A DNA stretch of 64,000 bases from Gracilaria gracilis (GCA_030374805.1 JARGSG010000131.1:1-64000), one strand, 5' to 3'. Shown: positions 45,815-56,702, counted from the stretch's first letter. The notes: generated from the sequence alone by a model not told the origin. Translations and numbers: made by a program.

Positions 45815-46330
45815 AACTAAGATTTATGGAGAAATATACCAAAAACTTCTCTAATTCTCGCCAAACTTTAACAATAGCCTTTCTATCTCCCACTTGTCTC
45901 AAATCTGTGGTTTATTTGATACATAACTGTCACGAAAAGCCATCAAATGGACGTGAAAGTGCAGTGTCAGGTAGCCTTAAATAGCTTTTGTACGGTCTAA
46001 TTCTGAATCACATTTTCATCCAAATTTAATCAAAAGTAGACCATTTTCGTGAGTCCTCTCGATTGCCCGTTCTCCAATCACCGCCCGTAGCCGAGCTAAG
46101 CGCCGCCTTGCGGTCCTGGAGCTAGCCAAAGCAAGGCACCGCCCAGGACGCTCTGATAACCACAGAAGGTGCAGACGCCTGCGCTCCTCTTCCGCCACCT
46201 TCTGGCGCTGCTTTTCGGCCACTTCTGCTGCCCGTGCGGCTCTTCGAGCTGTGGCCTATGCTGCCCGAGCGTTACAAAGCTCAGCGGCTTCCCGCCTCCC
46301 CTCATCGCGGCTGCGCAACTGAGATAGCAC

Positions 46331-47744
46331 TCATTCATTAGTCAGCAATGCGCCGCTGGTCGTCGCTAGCGTACCGTTCCGAATGACCTCACCATCACTG
46401 CGAAGCAGATTACGACCAGTTTTGAATGCCTCCACCAAGTCTTTGTACGTCTTATAGGCAGCTTCTTGGGAAGTTTCCCCTTCCCAGTTTGTCACTTCAG
46501 ATTGCCGAATGACAGAGGCGCCCGCCGACTGCGTCTTACGGTTCCACACAGCGCAAGCCGCAGAACCACCAACAATATTTTCACACCGCACTGCGTCATA
46601 ATAACATCTGGTGAGCATCTCGCACAGCGTGTATATATCGTTCACCTGTGTATCACACCCTGTGTATGCTCGACGGTTTAGCATGTTCCCGAACGAGGTC
46701 TTAAAGGGCGAGAAGACAGAGTAGTCAAGGACTAGGGTGCGGTGGCTCGAATGCTCTGGAAAACCGACGGAGACGATGCGATTCTCCCTGAAAAGTTTCA
46801 ATACACGGTACGTGCAATGCGCTCCATAGGCATTCATGGTCACCACAATATGGCGGTGCTTTTTTCTGAGATCTTCGGTTTCTTCTACAAACTTCAAAGC
46901 CCATTGATAGAATATCTCCGAATCGACTCCCGCTTTCTCCCGGTACACACAATTTGCATTCGGAGGAATGAAGGCGGCAGGCGTTTCCCGAGATCCGTCT
47001 GACCGTGTGCGATACTTTGAATGCTTTCCAGGTAGCATGACTAAAGAACGCCACGAACGCCCATCTCCGGAAACAACAGGCATCACTGTAACGTGTTCCG
47101 CGTTAGCATTTCACTTCAATTCGGTTGAATTGCTTCTTGCTGACGAGTCAAACAGAGCCTTTGAACGGGCTCTTGAAGCGGTGCGTGTAGAAAATCCACT
47201 CTCATCTCTATTGAACACCTGCTCTGGATTATGAATTTTGAACTCACGGTACGCTTGGTGGAGTCTGGCGTAGTAGGAGATCAAGTTGGTTGGGAACATC
47301 GCGAGCTGCCTAGTTTTCTCCAGACTGCAACGGCGTCTGAGAGTTAAACTGGTGTTGTCTGCGAAGAAACCCTCGCAGAAAGCCATTTTCGGAACGCCCA
47401 CCGCTGGATGGTATTCTCTGTTGCCGCTCGGGCGGTAAGGAGATTACAAATTTATGAATCAAATCTTTCATGCACTCGCGGGAGAGCAGTGTGCCATGTT
47501 AAGAGAAGTAGAGAGCGCTGTCGATGAGCAGCTGTTCCTGCTCAGTAAAGAAGATTGGAGGTCTGCCAAGAGGCAGCAGGGTCGTATTGTTGTTTAGAGC
47601 ACGCCATATAAAAGAGTAAGAAACATTATGGGTCTTTGCACACTTTCGGATTGACGTGCCGTTGCTGAGGTGAGCTTGGATGGCAATATGCACGGCCTGG
47701 GCCTCTCGTCGTGTTTGCGGGGCCACAATTCGTTTTGAGACCAT
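46331..47744 (-). pseudogene. Pogo-like transposase (HTH + DDE_1), broken
   Basis: 47,744-47,499: psq-type helix-turn-helix (SIRKCAKTHNVSYSFIWRAL, then GRPPIFFTEQEQ), the N-terminal DNA-binding domain of pogo/Tigger transposases. 47,401-46,331: DDE_1 catalytic domain with FNRDESGFS (first Asp), VVTMNAYGAHCTYRVL at the second Asp position (Asp replaced by Asn), and LDYSVFSPFK (third acidic site). An in-frame TGA at 47,111-47,113 splits the catalytic domain, and the HTH and DDE parts are separated by ~100 bp with a stop or shift. Not functional. Confidence 0.8.
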
Positions 47745-47837
47745 GACAATGGTCTGATACGAGAAATGGATGGCGAAGGTCTCAAGACCGTTTTATGGCG
47801 GGGTGGATGCTCCTGGGAGGAGAGTGGTCGAGTTTAA

Positions 47838-47854
47838 CCCTTTTAAACGAAAAG
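47838..47854 (+). repeat. piggyBac left terminal inverted repeat
   Basis: CCCTTTTAAACGAAAAG next to TTAA; differs from the right repeat by one substitution and one missing G. Confidence 0.85.
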
Positions 47855-48475
47855 TTTTAATGTCCAGGAAGATAGACATAACAAATGGCCAATTGTAGAT
47901 CGAAGACAATAAAAATTTGTGGTTACCAAGCGTTACGTAGTTGATTGAAGCTCGTAATCTTCCAGTGGATACTTCAGTCAACGACTGAGCTGCATTTTAA
48001 ACTGGACTGTGCACAGTACCATAATTCGTCGTGCCTCATTTGCTCACCTTCCGCACACTGCAACGCCTTCCACTCCGCGTTTTCGTGCCATAACAGCTCA
48101 CAACGCTCCTTCAATTGCCATGAACTCCAAAGAAAGTGACGACCAAAACCATCCACTCTCTCCTACTGTTTCTATTATAACGAGACACAACGAAGACGTT
48201 ACATGCCAAACCTGTGGTGGAACGCCGTGTTATTGGATGATATACGGAGAATGTGTCGTACAGAAAACCACTTCAGAGTTCCCTCTCGACCAAAAAGGCA
48301 CAACTAACAACAATGAAGCCCACAAGCACGCTTATTAGGCATACGTTTTTGAACGCTATGGGCTACTAGGCAAGAGAGCTCGGGTTCAGCTTCCAAACTG
48401 TGTTTTACGAGGGATACGACAGATATGGCTAGACGCCAAAGGCGCGTATATGGGCTTCAAACAGGACTGATTGTC

Positions 48476-50488
48476 TTATTTGTATATCACTCTCGCTGTT
48501 TGAAGTGACGAAGTAACTGTGTTGCGCCTACTACGGCGCCTTTTAGATGATAAAGATCGAGATGCAGCAACAACACCGCGGTAAACCGTTGGCCGCACAC
48601 TGCGTAAGACTTCCTTCTGATGGTAAAAAGAGAAACAGTTGCCGTGGAAACCTCTATTGCAGTGGCTGCAAGAATACATTGTATAGCCCCCACGGCCAGA
48701 AATCGACATCAAATTGCAGAGCATGCAATGCACACTCTTCCGCGTGACTGTTTCCAGCAGTACGTGGAACCCATTTGCTGACGTTGTATTTGGGAGAGTG
48801 CATGTTGGCCAAGCGGTTGCAGCTGGTATTGGGGATAGTGACGCTCTTTGCTGCTTGTACTCCACATAATCGGCAAAGAGCTGGTGAATTACACGATGCT
48901 TCATTCGTCCGACATCAACAATGGTGTGCGACGGGCTTGAGATTGCCTTCAACAAGGCGTGCGAATTCAGTATGCAAGCGTCCAGAATAAATGTAAGGAT
49001 ACTCATTGTGACCCGTTTCTCTTTGCAAACTGTGGCGGACGTAGATCGGAACTGGTCGAACCGATCTACGCCATTCATGAATAGATTATAAGCCACAATT
49101 ATTGCGGGTACTTTCAAAACAGTGCGGTTCTTAGCTTCATTGCCCAACCAACGATGAAGAGGTGCTAGTCCATGCACGCAGTATACTGCATAATCATCTG
49201 CCTCGTGAATACGTTTCGTCGCTGTGCTTCTCAAATCGTTAGTATAAAAAGACACAACAGATCTGTCTTTGAACACGACGAAGCCTGTGTTCTCCGCGAC
49301 CTCCACAGTAGTGTCTCTTGCATTCTTTCTTTGTAAAACCTGAACCAACCGCCAATCACCTCGTTCAGCATTCTTCAGTACTTCTATTGCCTCCTTTAGA
49401 GCTGGACGGTTCAAGCCGTCAATATTGTTGAACCTCACAGTACCTAGAATCCTACACTCTCCGTCACTGAGTAGCTTCAGCTGCCGCCCTACCATACGGC
49501 GTGTATAAAAGTTGTCCATCACCATCAGACGTCCCTCATCTTGGGTTTGATGCAACTTAGTATGATGTGCCATCTGCGTGCACCATAGTGCCGATGGTGA
49601 CGATTTTGCGACCAATGAACCATCAATCACGCGCTCCACTGCTCCCCGCAGGTTACGAAATACGTTCGTGTACCGTTGCACAGGCGTTTGCCCAAATTTG
49701 TTACCCGAGCCATTGTCTTGGAAGGAATGCAAGTATGCGTGAGACCAACCTACCACTGAATAAAACCTGATCCCAAACTTCACAGGTTTGGACTTCATAT
49801 ACGACCGGGCTCCTGTCCTTCCTTTGCAACGTATTGTGTTCTCGTCAAGCGAGCTTACACCCACGGGAACCGCGAAAGTAGCACAGTTCCGAAGGAAGTG
49901 TTCCAATATTTGTCTGCTGTGCCAAAGAGGATCATTGACAGCCGCCTCATGCTCATATGCAGGATACATTCGAAGCGCAGCTCTAATGTTCATAAACGTG
50001 TCCCTGCCCAATACTTTCTTGAAGAAAGAGTTCCCCAAAAGATCAGAAGTGCACCAGTAGTCTGATAGCCGATTTAGTCGATGAACGGAGGTATTCAGCT
50101 CCAACCCAAGATATGCGAGCAACTCGTCATTTCGAAGTGGCTTCGATCTCTTTCCCCTCCTTATGAGCTCGTTTCTAGTCCACACGCGCAAGCAGTTGAT
50201 ATAAGTCCCGTTGAGAAAAAGGCTGAATAAGCCGAGTTCCTTCTTATGCGCGTATGCTCTCCGAATGGCGAATTCCTTGGCGAGATATAGTCCGCTACGT
50301 TGCTTCCATTTTGCACAGTACGAAACTGTTTCGCAAACATTCCGTTCTTCAACGGCCCCCAAAGCGGTAACCTCGAATTCCTCCGGGTCATTTTCGTCCG
50401 AAAACGCCTCTCCTACCACCTCCAAGTTGCATTCTTTCTCGTTTCCAGTTGCAGGAAATGCCTGGCTCAGTTGAGTCTCAGTTTCCAT
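48476..50488 (-). CDS. piggyBac-family transposase (670 aa, uninterrupted)
   Basis: Cut-and-paste transposase of the DDD type acting in the nucleus on TTAA sites. The first ATG of the frame is 50,488 (METETQLSQ); the frame is open further upstream but without an ATG. Order: acidic N-terminus (~10-45), then the piggyBac core with SLDENTIRCKGRTGA (Asp 215), SYMKSKPVKFGIR, MVMDNFYTRRM (Asp 325) and FMNGVDRFDQ (Asp 475), so all three catalytic Asp are present with canonical context. A C-terminal Cys-rich domain (~588-623: CMLC, CSHC, FHGNC, FYH) matches the cross-brace zinc finger that binds transposon ends, followed by a basic tail (SSKRRRSRR) that may be a nuclear signal. No stop or frameshift in 2 kb, unlike every other transposon in the window. 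Activity is not shown. Confidence 0.93.
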   Translation of the reverse strand: METETQLSQAFPATGNEKECNLEVVGEAFSDENDPEEFEVTALGAVEERNVCETVSYCAKWKQRSGLYLAKEFAIRRAYAHKKELGLFSLFLNGTYINCLRVWTRNELIRRGKRSKPLRNDELLAYLGLELNTSVHRLNRLSDYWCTSDLLGNSFFKKVLGRDTFMNIRAALRMYPAYEHEAAVNDPLWHSRQILEHFLRNCATFAVPVGVSSLDENTIRCKGRTGARSYMKSKPVKFGIRFYSVVGWSHAYLHSFQDNGSGNKFGQTPVQRYTNVFRNLRGAVERVIDGSLVAKSSPSALWCTQMAHHTKLHQTQDEGRLMVMDNFYTRRMVGRQLKLLSDGECRILGTVRFNNIDGLNRPALKEAIEVLKNAERGDWRLVQVLQRKNARDTTVEVAENTGFVVFKDRSVVSFYTNDLRSTATKRIHEADDYAVYCVHGLAPLHRWLGNEAKNRTVLKVPAIIVAYNLFMNGVDRFDQFRSTSATVCKEKRVTMSILTFILDACILNSHALLKAISSPSHTIVDVGRMKHRVIHQLFADYVEYKQQRASLSPIPAATAWPTCTLPNTTSANGFHVLLETVTRKSVHCMLCNLMSISGRGGYTMYSCSHCNRGFHGNCFSFYHQKEVLRSVRPTVYRGVVAASRSLSSKRRRSRRNTVTSSLQTARVIYK

Positions 50489-50736
50489 TAGCGCAAGCTT
50501 CAAGCGTAGGAGCAGATTGAAATGAAATAAGCAAGCGAGAAGCACACGAATGTGGCCGTAGTATCTGGCGGTTGTCGACGCGGTTGCAAAACCCTTGTAC
50601 CGTTTCTACGGCATGCTGCCAAACCGATCATCGATTGATTCTTTTGTTTTCGGCCCTCCCAAATTTGGGATGATGTCCTAATATCAGATTGTGATGGAGG
50701 GGGCTTCATCGGTTTCGAATGCAAATGCCCGTCGTT

Positions 50737-50801
50737 GTTCGATACGATGAGATGCACATCTCACGCTATACGATGAGATATGCATCTAATCGTATACGAA
50801 C
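50737..50801. repeat. 65-bp imperfect palindrome inside the piggyBac 5' region
   Basis: Begins GTTCGATACGATGAGATGCA and its reverse complement follows with few mismatches (ends ATCGTATACGAAC). It contains smaller inverted repeats of GAGATGCACATCTC type. It lies ~250 bp upstream of the transposase ATG and could form a cruciform or bind a protein. Confidence 0.8.
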
Positions 50802-51021
50802 GTGTAGGTATGCACAATGTCGGCTTGTTTTGTATCACAGTTGTGATTTGAGCAAAAGAGTTTCATTTTCACGCTGTTCATTGGCTGTTATGAGCAATAG
50901 AGTGAATACATATCAATGAACAACAGTCGAATCTATGGCTACAGAGATAGACATAGAGAAAGACAACACATGGCGTCCCTGCAACCAGTCATTTCTGTTT
51001 TTGACCAATTGAGCTTCTATA

Positions 51022-51045
51022 CTATGTCTGTTTGAACAGACATAG
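51022..51045. repeat. Subterminal inverted repeat of piggyBac
   Basis: CTATGTCTGTT and its reverse complement flank a 2-nt centre, ending 2 bp from the right terminal repeat. Subterminal repeats are a known piggyBac feature used in transposase binding. The left end has only ATAGACATA near 47,870. Confidence 0.75.
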
Positions 51046-51046
51046 C

Positions 51047-51064
51047 CTTTTCGTTTCAAAAGCG
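51047..51064 (-). repeat. piggyBac right terminal inverted repeat
   Basis: Minus-strand sequence CGCTTTTGAAACGAAAAG adjoins TTAA (51,065-51,068). Confidence 0.85.
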
Positions 51065-51227
51065 TTAAGTGCCCTGGTGGAAAAAAGCGCACTTTTTCGT
51101 TTGCGCAATTTTTTTTTTAAATTTAAGGATTGGTTTTCGCTTCATGAAACCATTTAGATTCGAGGGCTACCGGAATTAGAGAAATCCTTTCAGTTTTAAT
51201 TGTAATTCTGATTCATGTTTTTGTACT

Positions 51228-51256
51228 GATTCATATTTGTGCAACCCTACGATACA
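51228..51256 (-). repeat. Candidate right terminal inverted repeat of pogo-like element
   Basis: Pairs with 45,785-45,814 as described there. Confidence 0.4.
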
Positions 51257-51266
51257 TCGGTACAGT

Positions 51267-51560
51267 TGTAAAGCCATCGTCAGTCATGATGTCAATGCGT
51301 TAGTCGTGGGGATACTGTGTCAGGGTATGGATGCGCAGGATAGTCAGCAACAATTGCCGTGAGGACTCTCTGGCACCTTCGCTGATCTCTCTCTTTTACT
51401 TCGTGTCTTTCCGCTCTGCCCCCTCTCTCTCTCTTGGCTTGGTCCAAGCTCTGCCTGTGCTTATAAACCCTATCTCCATCGCCTTCCAACGGTCGTCTAC
51501 AGTCAGTCCTCTCTAATTCACTGTCTTCTGATCTAATTCAAAGTCTTGCGCCCTCTCACA
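51267..51560 (-). repeat. 3' LTR of the right copia element
   Basis: 294 bp; pairs with 56,086-56,379. Contains a TATAAA-like GCTTATAAAC on the plus strand. Confidence 0.95.
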
Positions 51561-51613
51561 TTCCCCTCAGTCGTTGTAGTATCTCACAACGACTCATTTC
51601 CAAGAACTGCTCT

Positions 51614-53880
51614 CTAGCTCAAAGCTTCTATGACAAGGTAGTTGTAGCAGGTAACAGCAATTTGGTTCAACAGACGATGAGAGTTCAGATTACGTTTCGT
51701 CAACGCGTCTGCTATGTTCACTTTGCCGTGTATGCACCTTAGCACTTCTATCTCATTCGATTCAAAAGAGTCACAAATGCGCTGCACCGTTTGCCTCAAC
51801 CTGTAATCTCTACCTTCGTGCAGAGTAGTTATTGTATCAAATAAACCTTTCGAATCCACCATGAGTATGTGTATAAAGTCATCATTCGGTGCAATTGATC
51901 TCAGCGCTGACTTGATAAAGAACCCGCGATCATCAGCATCGGTGCAAGCAAGAATCTCGGCACCATAAGAGGAATGGCTTACTCTGCGCTGTTTGCTACT
52001 ATTCCAGTCAATCAAGTGGTATGTAGTGGCGTCATTCTCCTTCGTTCTGTAACGTATCCCTGTAATCAAACCCGTCTGTCCATAATGCTGTGACGACGTT
52101 ACATTGAAAGCAGCGTCGGAGAAAGTCACCATTTCTGCCTTCTGTACAGGTCCTGGAGGGTTCTTAAATCTGATCATAGGGCGTAAGTTCTTGAGATCCG
52201 TTAACGCCTTGTTAGCCTTCAGTAAATCTGATATCCTAAGGTGCGCTAGTTTCTGCTGCATGAGCGAGCTCAACAGAGATGCTTGCGGGAAGGCTCCCAT
52301 TCCCAACCAAATTAGCTCACCTGCCATCTTCCTGTACATCGCAACTTCATGTTTGTCAGCCGCCATCTGGGGAGCTACTCTGCGACTCTTACTGATTCTT
52401 ACACTGTTAACCCCGGACATATATTCTTGCATGCAGAGAGTTATATCGCCTTCGACAGTACGTCTGATAGTGCATCCGTTAAACTTAATTTCTTCGTCAA
52501 TCACTGCTTTTCGTACTGCAAATCGTTCTGTTACCAAAGCGAAAAATTCCTCCATAGCTTCTGTCGTCCCACACATCAGTAGATCATCAGTGAGCTTAGC
52601 GAGAAATAGCTGAATGCGTCCATCTGTGTGGTTTCTTCGGTAGAGTTGGCTCACTCCATATACTCGAGAAAATTCTGCTTTGTGCAGTAGCCATTCTTCA
52701 AACGTCTTCGCCCATTGTCTGCCGGCCTCACTCACTCCATAAGGAAGTTTCACAAGCTTCCACAATTTCGAACGATCTCTACTCCACTCAGGCGGTGGTC
52801 GAACAAATAGTTCTCTCGTGATCGGTCCGCTCTGTAGGTATGCGCCCTTTATATCAATACAACCGATCTTGAATGACAAAACTGTAGAAAGGGAAAGCAT
52901 TAGCCGCATGATATCAAATTGAGCATTGGCAGCGTCGTTCCTTATCTTGCCTTTTTCACGGTCGCGATTTCCATGCGGACATAATCGAGCTTTCAGTCTT
53001 TTCCGGTCCTGCTCCTCATTCTTCACTTTATACACCACATGTGATTCAATCACATTTGCATCAGTCGGTACTTCGCTCTCAGGTATCTCAATATAAGAAT
53101 CCTTCCATGCGTCGTCAATCTCATCCTTCAGTGCCTTATCTATAATCCACTGTGGAGCACAATCCATTCGTTTTCTAGTAACTTGTCCGTTGCCTATGAC
53201 ATTTTGTATGTCACCCAGGACTTCTTGCTCGTCCGATTGTAGGTCGAATACAGCTTCAGTGAAACTGTCATCTTGCTTCCCCTCTCCTATATCCAATGCA
53301 GGGTTCCCGCAGACTGGTTTCGAAAAGAACGACCTTCTCGATTCGTGTGTACTGCTTTCTGGCGCAGTTTCATCATCGCTCTCTGGTCCAAAGACCTCCA
53401 TCATTATCTGATTCAACTCGTTATTCTGTGGGTTTTGAAGACCGTCAGGTCCTCCATCAAACTGTAATTCTTCCGTTTGTTCCGCACTGCTATCAGGGTG
53501 GAGTTGTGCGTTCGGCGGATCTTCTGCAAGCATATCCTCAAGGACTCCTGTTTGTAGCACTCTGGCCAGGGCATCATTAGGCACCAGTCTCACATGTTCG
53601 CGTGCCACTGTCATAGGAGGTCTTCTATTCGATCTCCGGCACTTAACAAAGAAAGGCGTAGATTCTGTGACTTTCGCTTGGATCCATCGCACTGGATCAT
53701 TCTGTTTCGAGGTATTATAGTACACCCATATAAGCGATCCAGGCTTAATCGTGTTGTGCGGCACGAGGTGGCTAGACCTCGATCTCATAAACTTCTGTAG
53801 AGCTCTAGTAGCAGACATCTCCTTCTGTGCCTCCAGCAAGACTGGAGGGACTCGATCTGTTGGGATGCCGAGGATAGAGG
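51614..53880 (-). pseudogene. Copia Pol: integrase C-terminus, reverse transcriptase, RNase H
   Basis: One 741-codon open frame without internal stop. Integrase C-terminal SH3-like part (GSLIWVYYNTSKQ, IQAKVTE). RT: VVYKVKNEEQDRKRLKARLC, IGCIDIKGAYLQSG, LVKLPYGVSEAGRQW and AKLTDDLLMCG, in which the Asp pair is present and TDD replaces the usual VDD. RNase H: VTFSDAAFNV, SYGAEILACTDADD, MVDSKGLFDTI, KVNIADALTKR. The frame has no start of its own; it was joined to the upstream integrase frame by a shift near 53,880. This half of Pol looks catalytically intact. Confidence 0.9.
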
Positions 53881-54448
53881 GCTGTATCCTCTAGCCAGCT
53901 GGAAAGCGCTCATCACAGAGCTCCCATGGAACATGTTCGTCAGAAAAGATGCTCTGGCAACTAAAGTATGAGGCGATGCATTCGTGGTCTCCTTCGATAT
54001 TCGATCAAGCACTGTCTTGAACAGCCCATTATTGCGCTCTACCTTCCCGTTCTTCGAGGATGAGCGGGAAGGCTTTACCTGTACGGTAATGTTGTGCGCT
54101 GACAGAAACTTCGTTAATACAGGTCTAGTAAACTCGGGGTCTGCACTAAAAAACTCCGGAGCACCATTGGTGATATAGCCATTCAGCTTCGAGCTTATTT
54201 CTCATCTCTTCGGCGTCTCTCTTTGAGACGATGCATCTCTCACCGTAATTAGTTCCAAGGTCGACAACGTTCAACACTTCAAACTTTTCACCTCTAATGT
54301 AAACTGTGACAAAATCAGCCTGCAGCGAACTGTTGAAGGCTTCATCGACGTGACTCAATGAGACCTTTTTCTTAGTAGCAGGGCGTCCTGAAGACGCACA
54401 AATGTCGCAGGACCTGAATACCTTGTCACAATACTCTGCAATCGCTTA
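53880..54448 (-). pseudogene. Copia integrase, frameshifted
   Basis: Minus strand: zinc-binding CDICASSG segment, then LQADFV and NVVDLGTNYGERCIV (first Asp). After a frameshift near 54,170: FFSADPEFTRPVL (second Asp) and SSKNGKVERNNGLFKTVLDR (Glu). The triad is complete but split between frames. TAA at 54,446-54,448 separates it from the protease/pre-integrase part. Confidence 0.85.
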
Positions 54449-55015
54449 CGTTAAGTTGTTACTGTCAGCAAAGATACGCTTCAGTTCGTCAGCCGTAGCG
54501 TGTGTAAACCGGTGTACCTTCTTCACTGCATTCAAACCAATTCGTTTTCCTGTGTTCCCCATAAGGCTACGGGCGGTGGTGGCGCTGTGTGGTAAAATCT
54601 CAAGACGCAATCTGTCGTCTCCAGCATCGTCCTTGTCTATGTATGTGAAGAACACTCGTTCTTGTACATCCATCGGTCTATTAATTCTTAGCATCGTCGG
54701 TGTGCTAAGGTTAATAGTGTTCGCGTGTCTCTTAAGTTCCAGGCCTAAAATCAAAGGCGAACTTCCCTCTACCAGATCAAAAGGTAGGACTGTCGCCTTT
54801 CCATTGACGTCATTGATGGCGAGATACCAAGAGCATACTACCGGCTTAGGGTTCGCAGCCTCTGTGCCCCAGCTATGGTAGTAGGTATCCCGAGGTGGGT
54901 CTAACTGTAGTTCAATACCTAGCGCGTCGCATAACAGCGTCGCCTCCACTATACCTCCAGTAGAGGTCGGTGCTCCCTCATCAAGCACGGGGTTAATATC
55001 AGAATGGAGCTTCAC
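54446..55015 (-). pseudogene. Copia protease and GAG-pre-integrase
   Basis: VLDEGAPTSTGGIVE holds the retropepsin catalytic site with Glu where most have Ser or Thr after the Asp. LPFDLVEGSSPLILGLEL resembles the second protease motif. VHRFTHATADELKRIF is the pre-integrase helix carrying the His residues. Confidence 0.75.
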
Positions 55016-56106
55016 TGATCCCCTTGACGAAAAAACGAGGTCTGTATAGGGTTACGTGCGTCAGATGTATTCTTACTTTCCCCTGAATCTTTTGCCGTAG
55101 AGTTATTTCGTGACTTCGACCTCATTTCCGACATACACTTCTCGCGATCATGCCACCAGTGACCAAGTTCTCCACAAACACGAAACGGGTTTTCCTCCTT
55201 CAACTTTTTGAAGTAAGCCTCTCGATCTGGCCTAGCATGGTCCTTTCGCTTTCCAAGCATTGAGGTACGAATTTTATCTGTTCCGTCCACTACCTGAGAT
55301 AGTGACTGTGTTGCTTTGTCCAGCGTTAACATCGGAACTTCATCAAAACTTCCTTTGGAAATTTTCTGTTTGATTACTGAAATCTTCTCACAAACTTTCT
55401 ACTTCAGCTCTAGGTCCAGATCGTTCGTCTTATCTAAAGCGGTCTCAATTATACTAGTTACATCGTCATTCCACATTATTTGAAAGTTCAGCTTGTTAAC
55501 ACGTACAATCTGTCTGGATATTAGCTGGAATATCAGTGAATTCACAGTGCCTGCGGTCAACTGGGCATTCTCTAGCAGTAGTATGGCGAACTGGCGACTT
55601 GTCATGTCGTTCAGCTGAAACGTTTGGTTAGCATAGCTTGCCACTCGTCTATTAAAGCGGCTCACGAACGCGGCCACAGCCTCATTCGGTTGCCTCCGAC
55701 AGTTGTAAATCTTGCTCAGCAAGTGTACCTCTCGGCGCACACTTTCAGTGAGGCTGTCCTTTGCAATGGTGTCAATTATGCCCTCTATCAGTTTCAATCG
55801 GTTTGGGTCTTTCTAGTTGTAACGCATTGAGAGCTTTCCGGCTTGCTTTGCATAGTCCAACATCTTTTGAGCGGTGTCGTTACACGCCCGGTAAATCAAA
55901 TGTCCTGCACCCTTGCAGAGAGCCCCGGCTTTCTTGTCGATTTCGGAAAATTTGTTCATTTTCATCATCCATCGTCGCAGCGAATTGCGATACTTTACCT
56001 TCGAGGTTTTGTTCGTTTCAAACTTGGGGGCACTGTGAATGCCACTATTGGACTCTGACACAGTAGGACCCCCTGGGCCTCTAACTGTAAAGCTATCGAC
56101 AGTCAT
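55012..56106 (-). pseudogene. Copia gag
   Basis: 56,106-55,813: N-terminal part (MTVDSFTVRG...), starting just inside the 5' LTR. A TAG near 55,812 interrupts the frame, which continues 55,797-55,399 with the Gag core (FVSRFNRRVASYA, LLLENAQLTAG). 55,332-55,012: a nucleocapsid-like part with VCGELGHWWHDREKC, a CX2CX4HX4C knuckle in which the first Cys is missing. Between them is a stop at about 55,398. Confidence 0.75.
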
Positions 56107-56379
56107 GATGTCAATGCGTTAGTCGTGGGGATATTGTGTCAGAGTATGGATGCGCAGGATAGTCAGCAACAATTGCCGGGAGGACTCTCTGGCACCTCCG
56201 CTGATCTCTCTCTTTTACTTCGTGTCTTTCCGCTCTGCCCCCTCTCTCTCTCTTGGCTTGGTGCAAGCTCTGTCTGTGCTTATAAGCTCTATCTCCATCG
56301 CCTTCCAACGGTCGTCTACAGTCAGTCCTCTCTAATTCACTGTCTTCTGATCTAATTCAAAGTCTTGCGCCTTCTCACA
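56086..56379 (-). repeat. 5' LTR of the right copia element
   Basis: 294 bp; pairs with 51,267-51,560. In minus sense it drives transcription away from the DAHP synthase gene. Confidence 0.95.
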
Positions 56380-56647
56380 ACAGTAGGTAACGCAAGAGAC
56401 CAATAATAATTTGACAAGGCTCTATAATATTTTGAAATGGAGGTTGGTGCGCTTACAGATGCAGTCATCTATTACGTGTACGACGTGGCGAATTCAGAGT
56501 CGGTTGCAGTGCCAGCACAGCATTCGTCAGCACGTGCACGCGCGCCACGGTGGCGCGCCAGCGCGGCCCTCATTCGTTCGCTTCACATTCGGTAAAGTTT
56601 ACGATCGTTGCCGCGATGCGCAATGCAGCTGCGAGCAACTGCGAGCA

Positions 56648-56702
<55 letters not shown>

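Larger units (their letters stand above)
47834..51068 (-). mobile_element. Complete piggyBac-type transposon
   Basis: Flanked by TTAA at 47,834-47,837 and 51,065-51,068, the invariant piggyBac target duplication. Directly inside are inverted repeats: left CCCTTTTAAACGAAAAG (47,838-47,854) and right, on the minus strand, CGCTTTTGAAACGAAAAG (51,047-51,064). It carries a single uninterrupted transposase ORF. It sits between the HTH of the pogo-like transposase and the right candidate end of that element, so it is younger than the pogo insertion. Confidence 0.9.
45785..51256 (-). mobile_element. Pogo-like DNA transposon, split by piggyBac
   Basis: The transposase remnant (46,331-47,744) lies between a candidate pair of ~29-bp imperfect inverted repeats at 45,785-45,814 and 51,228-51,256, which share TGTATC...AG.GT..C and the 11-mer AATATGAATCA. 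Without the piggyBac insertion the element would be about 2.2 kb, normal for pogo/Tc1-type elements. The transposase assignment is firmer than the ends. Confidence 0.55.
51267..56379 (-). mobile_element. Ty1/copia retrotransposon (right copy), full length
   Basis: Two 294-bp LTRs (51,267-51,560 and 56,086-56,379), both TGTAAAGC to CTCACA on the plus strand, differ at 11 positions. Perfect 5-bp target duplication ACAGT at 51,262-51,266 and 56,380-56,384. Internal order in minus sense: gag, zinc-knuckle region, protease, integrase, RT, RNase H. A polypurine tract (minus strand GAGGGGAA) abuts the 3' LTR at 51,561-51,568. A few stops and frameshifts make it defective. Its right end lies ~400 bp from the DAHP synthase start. 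Confidence 0.95.
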
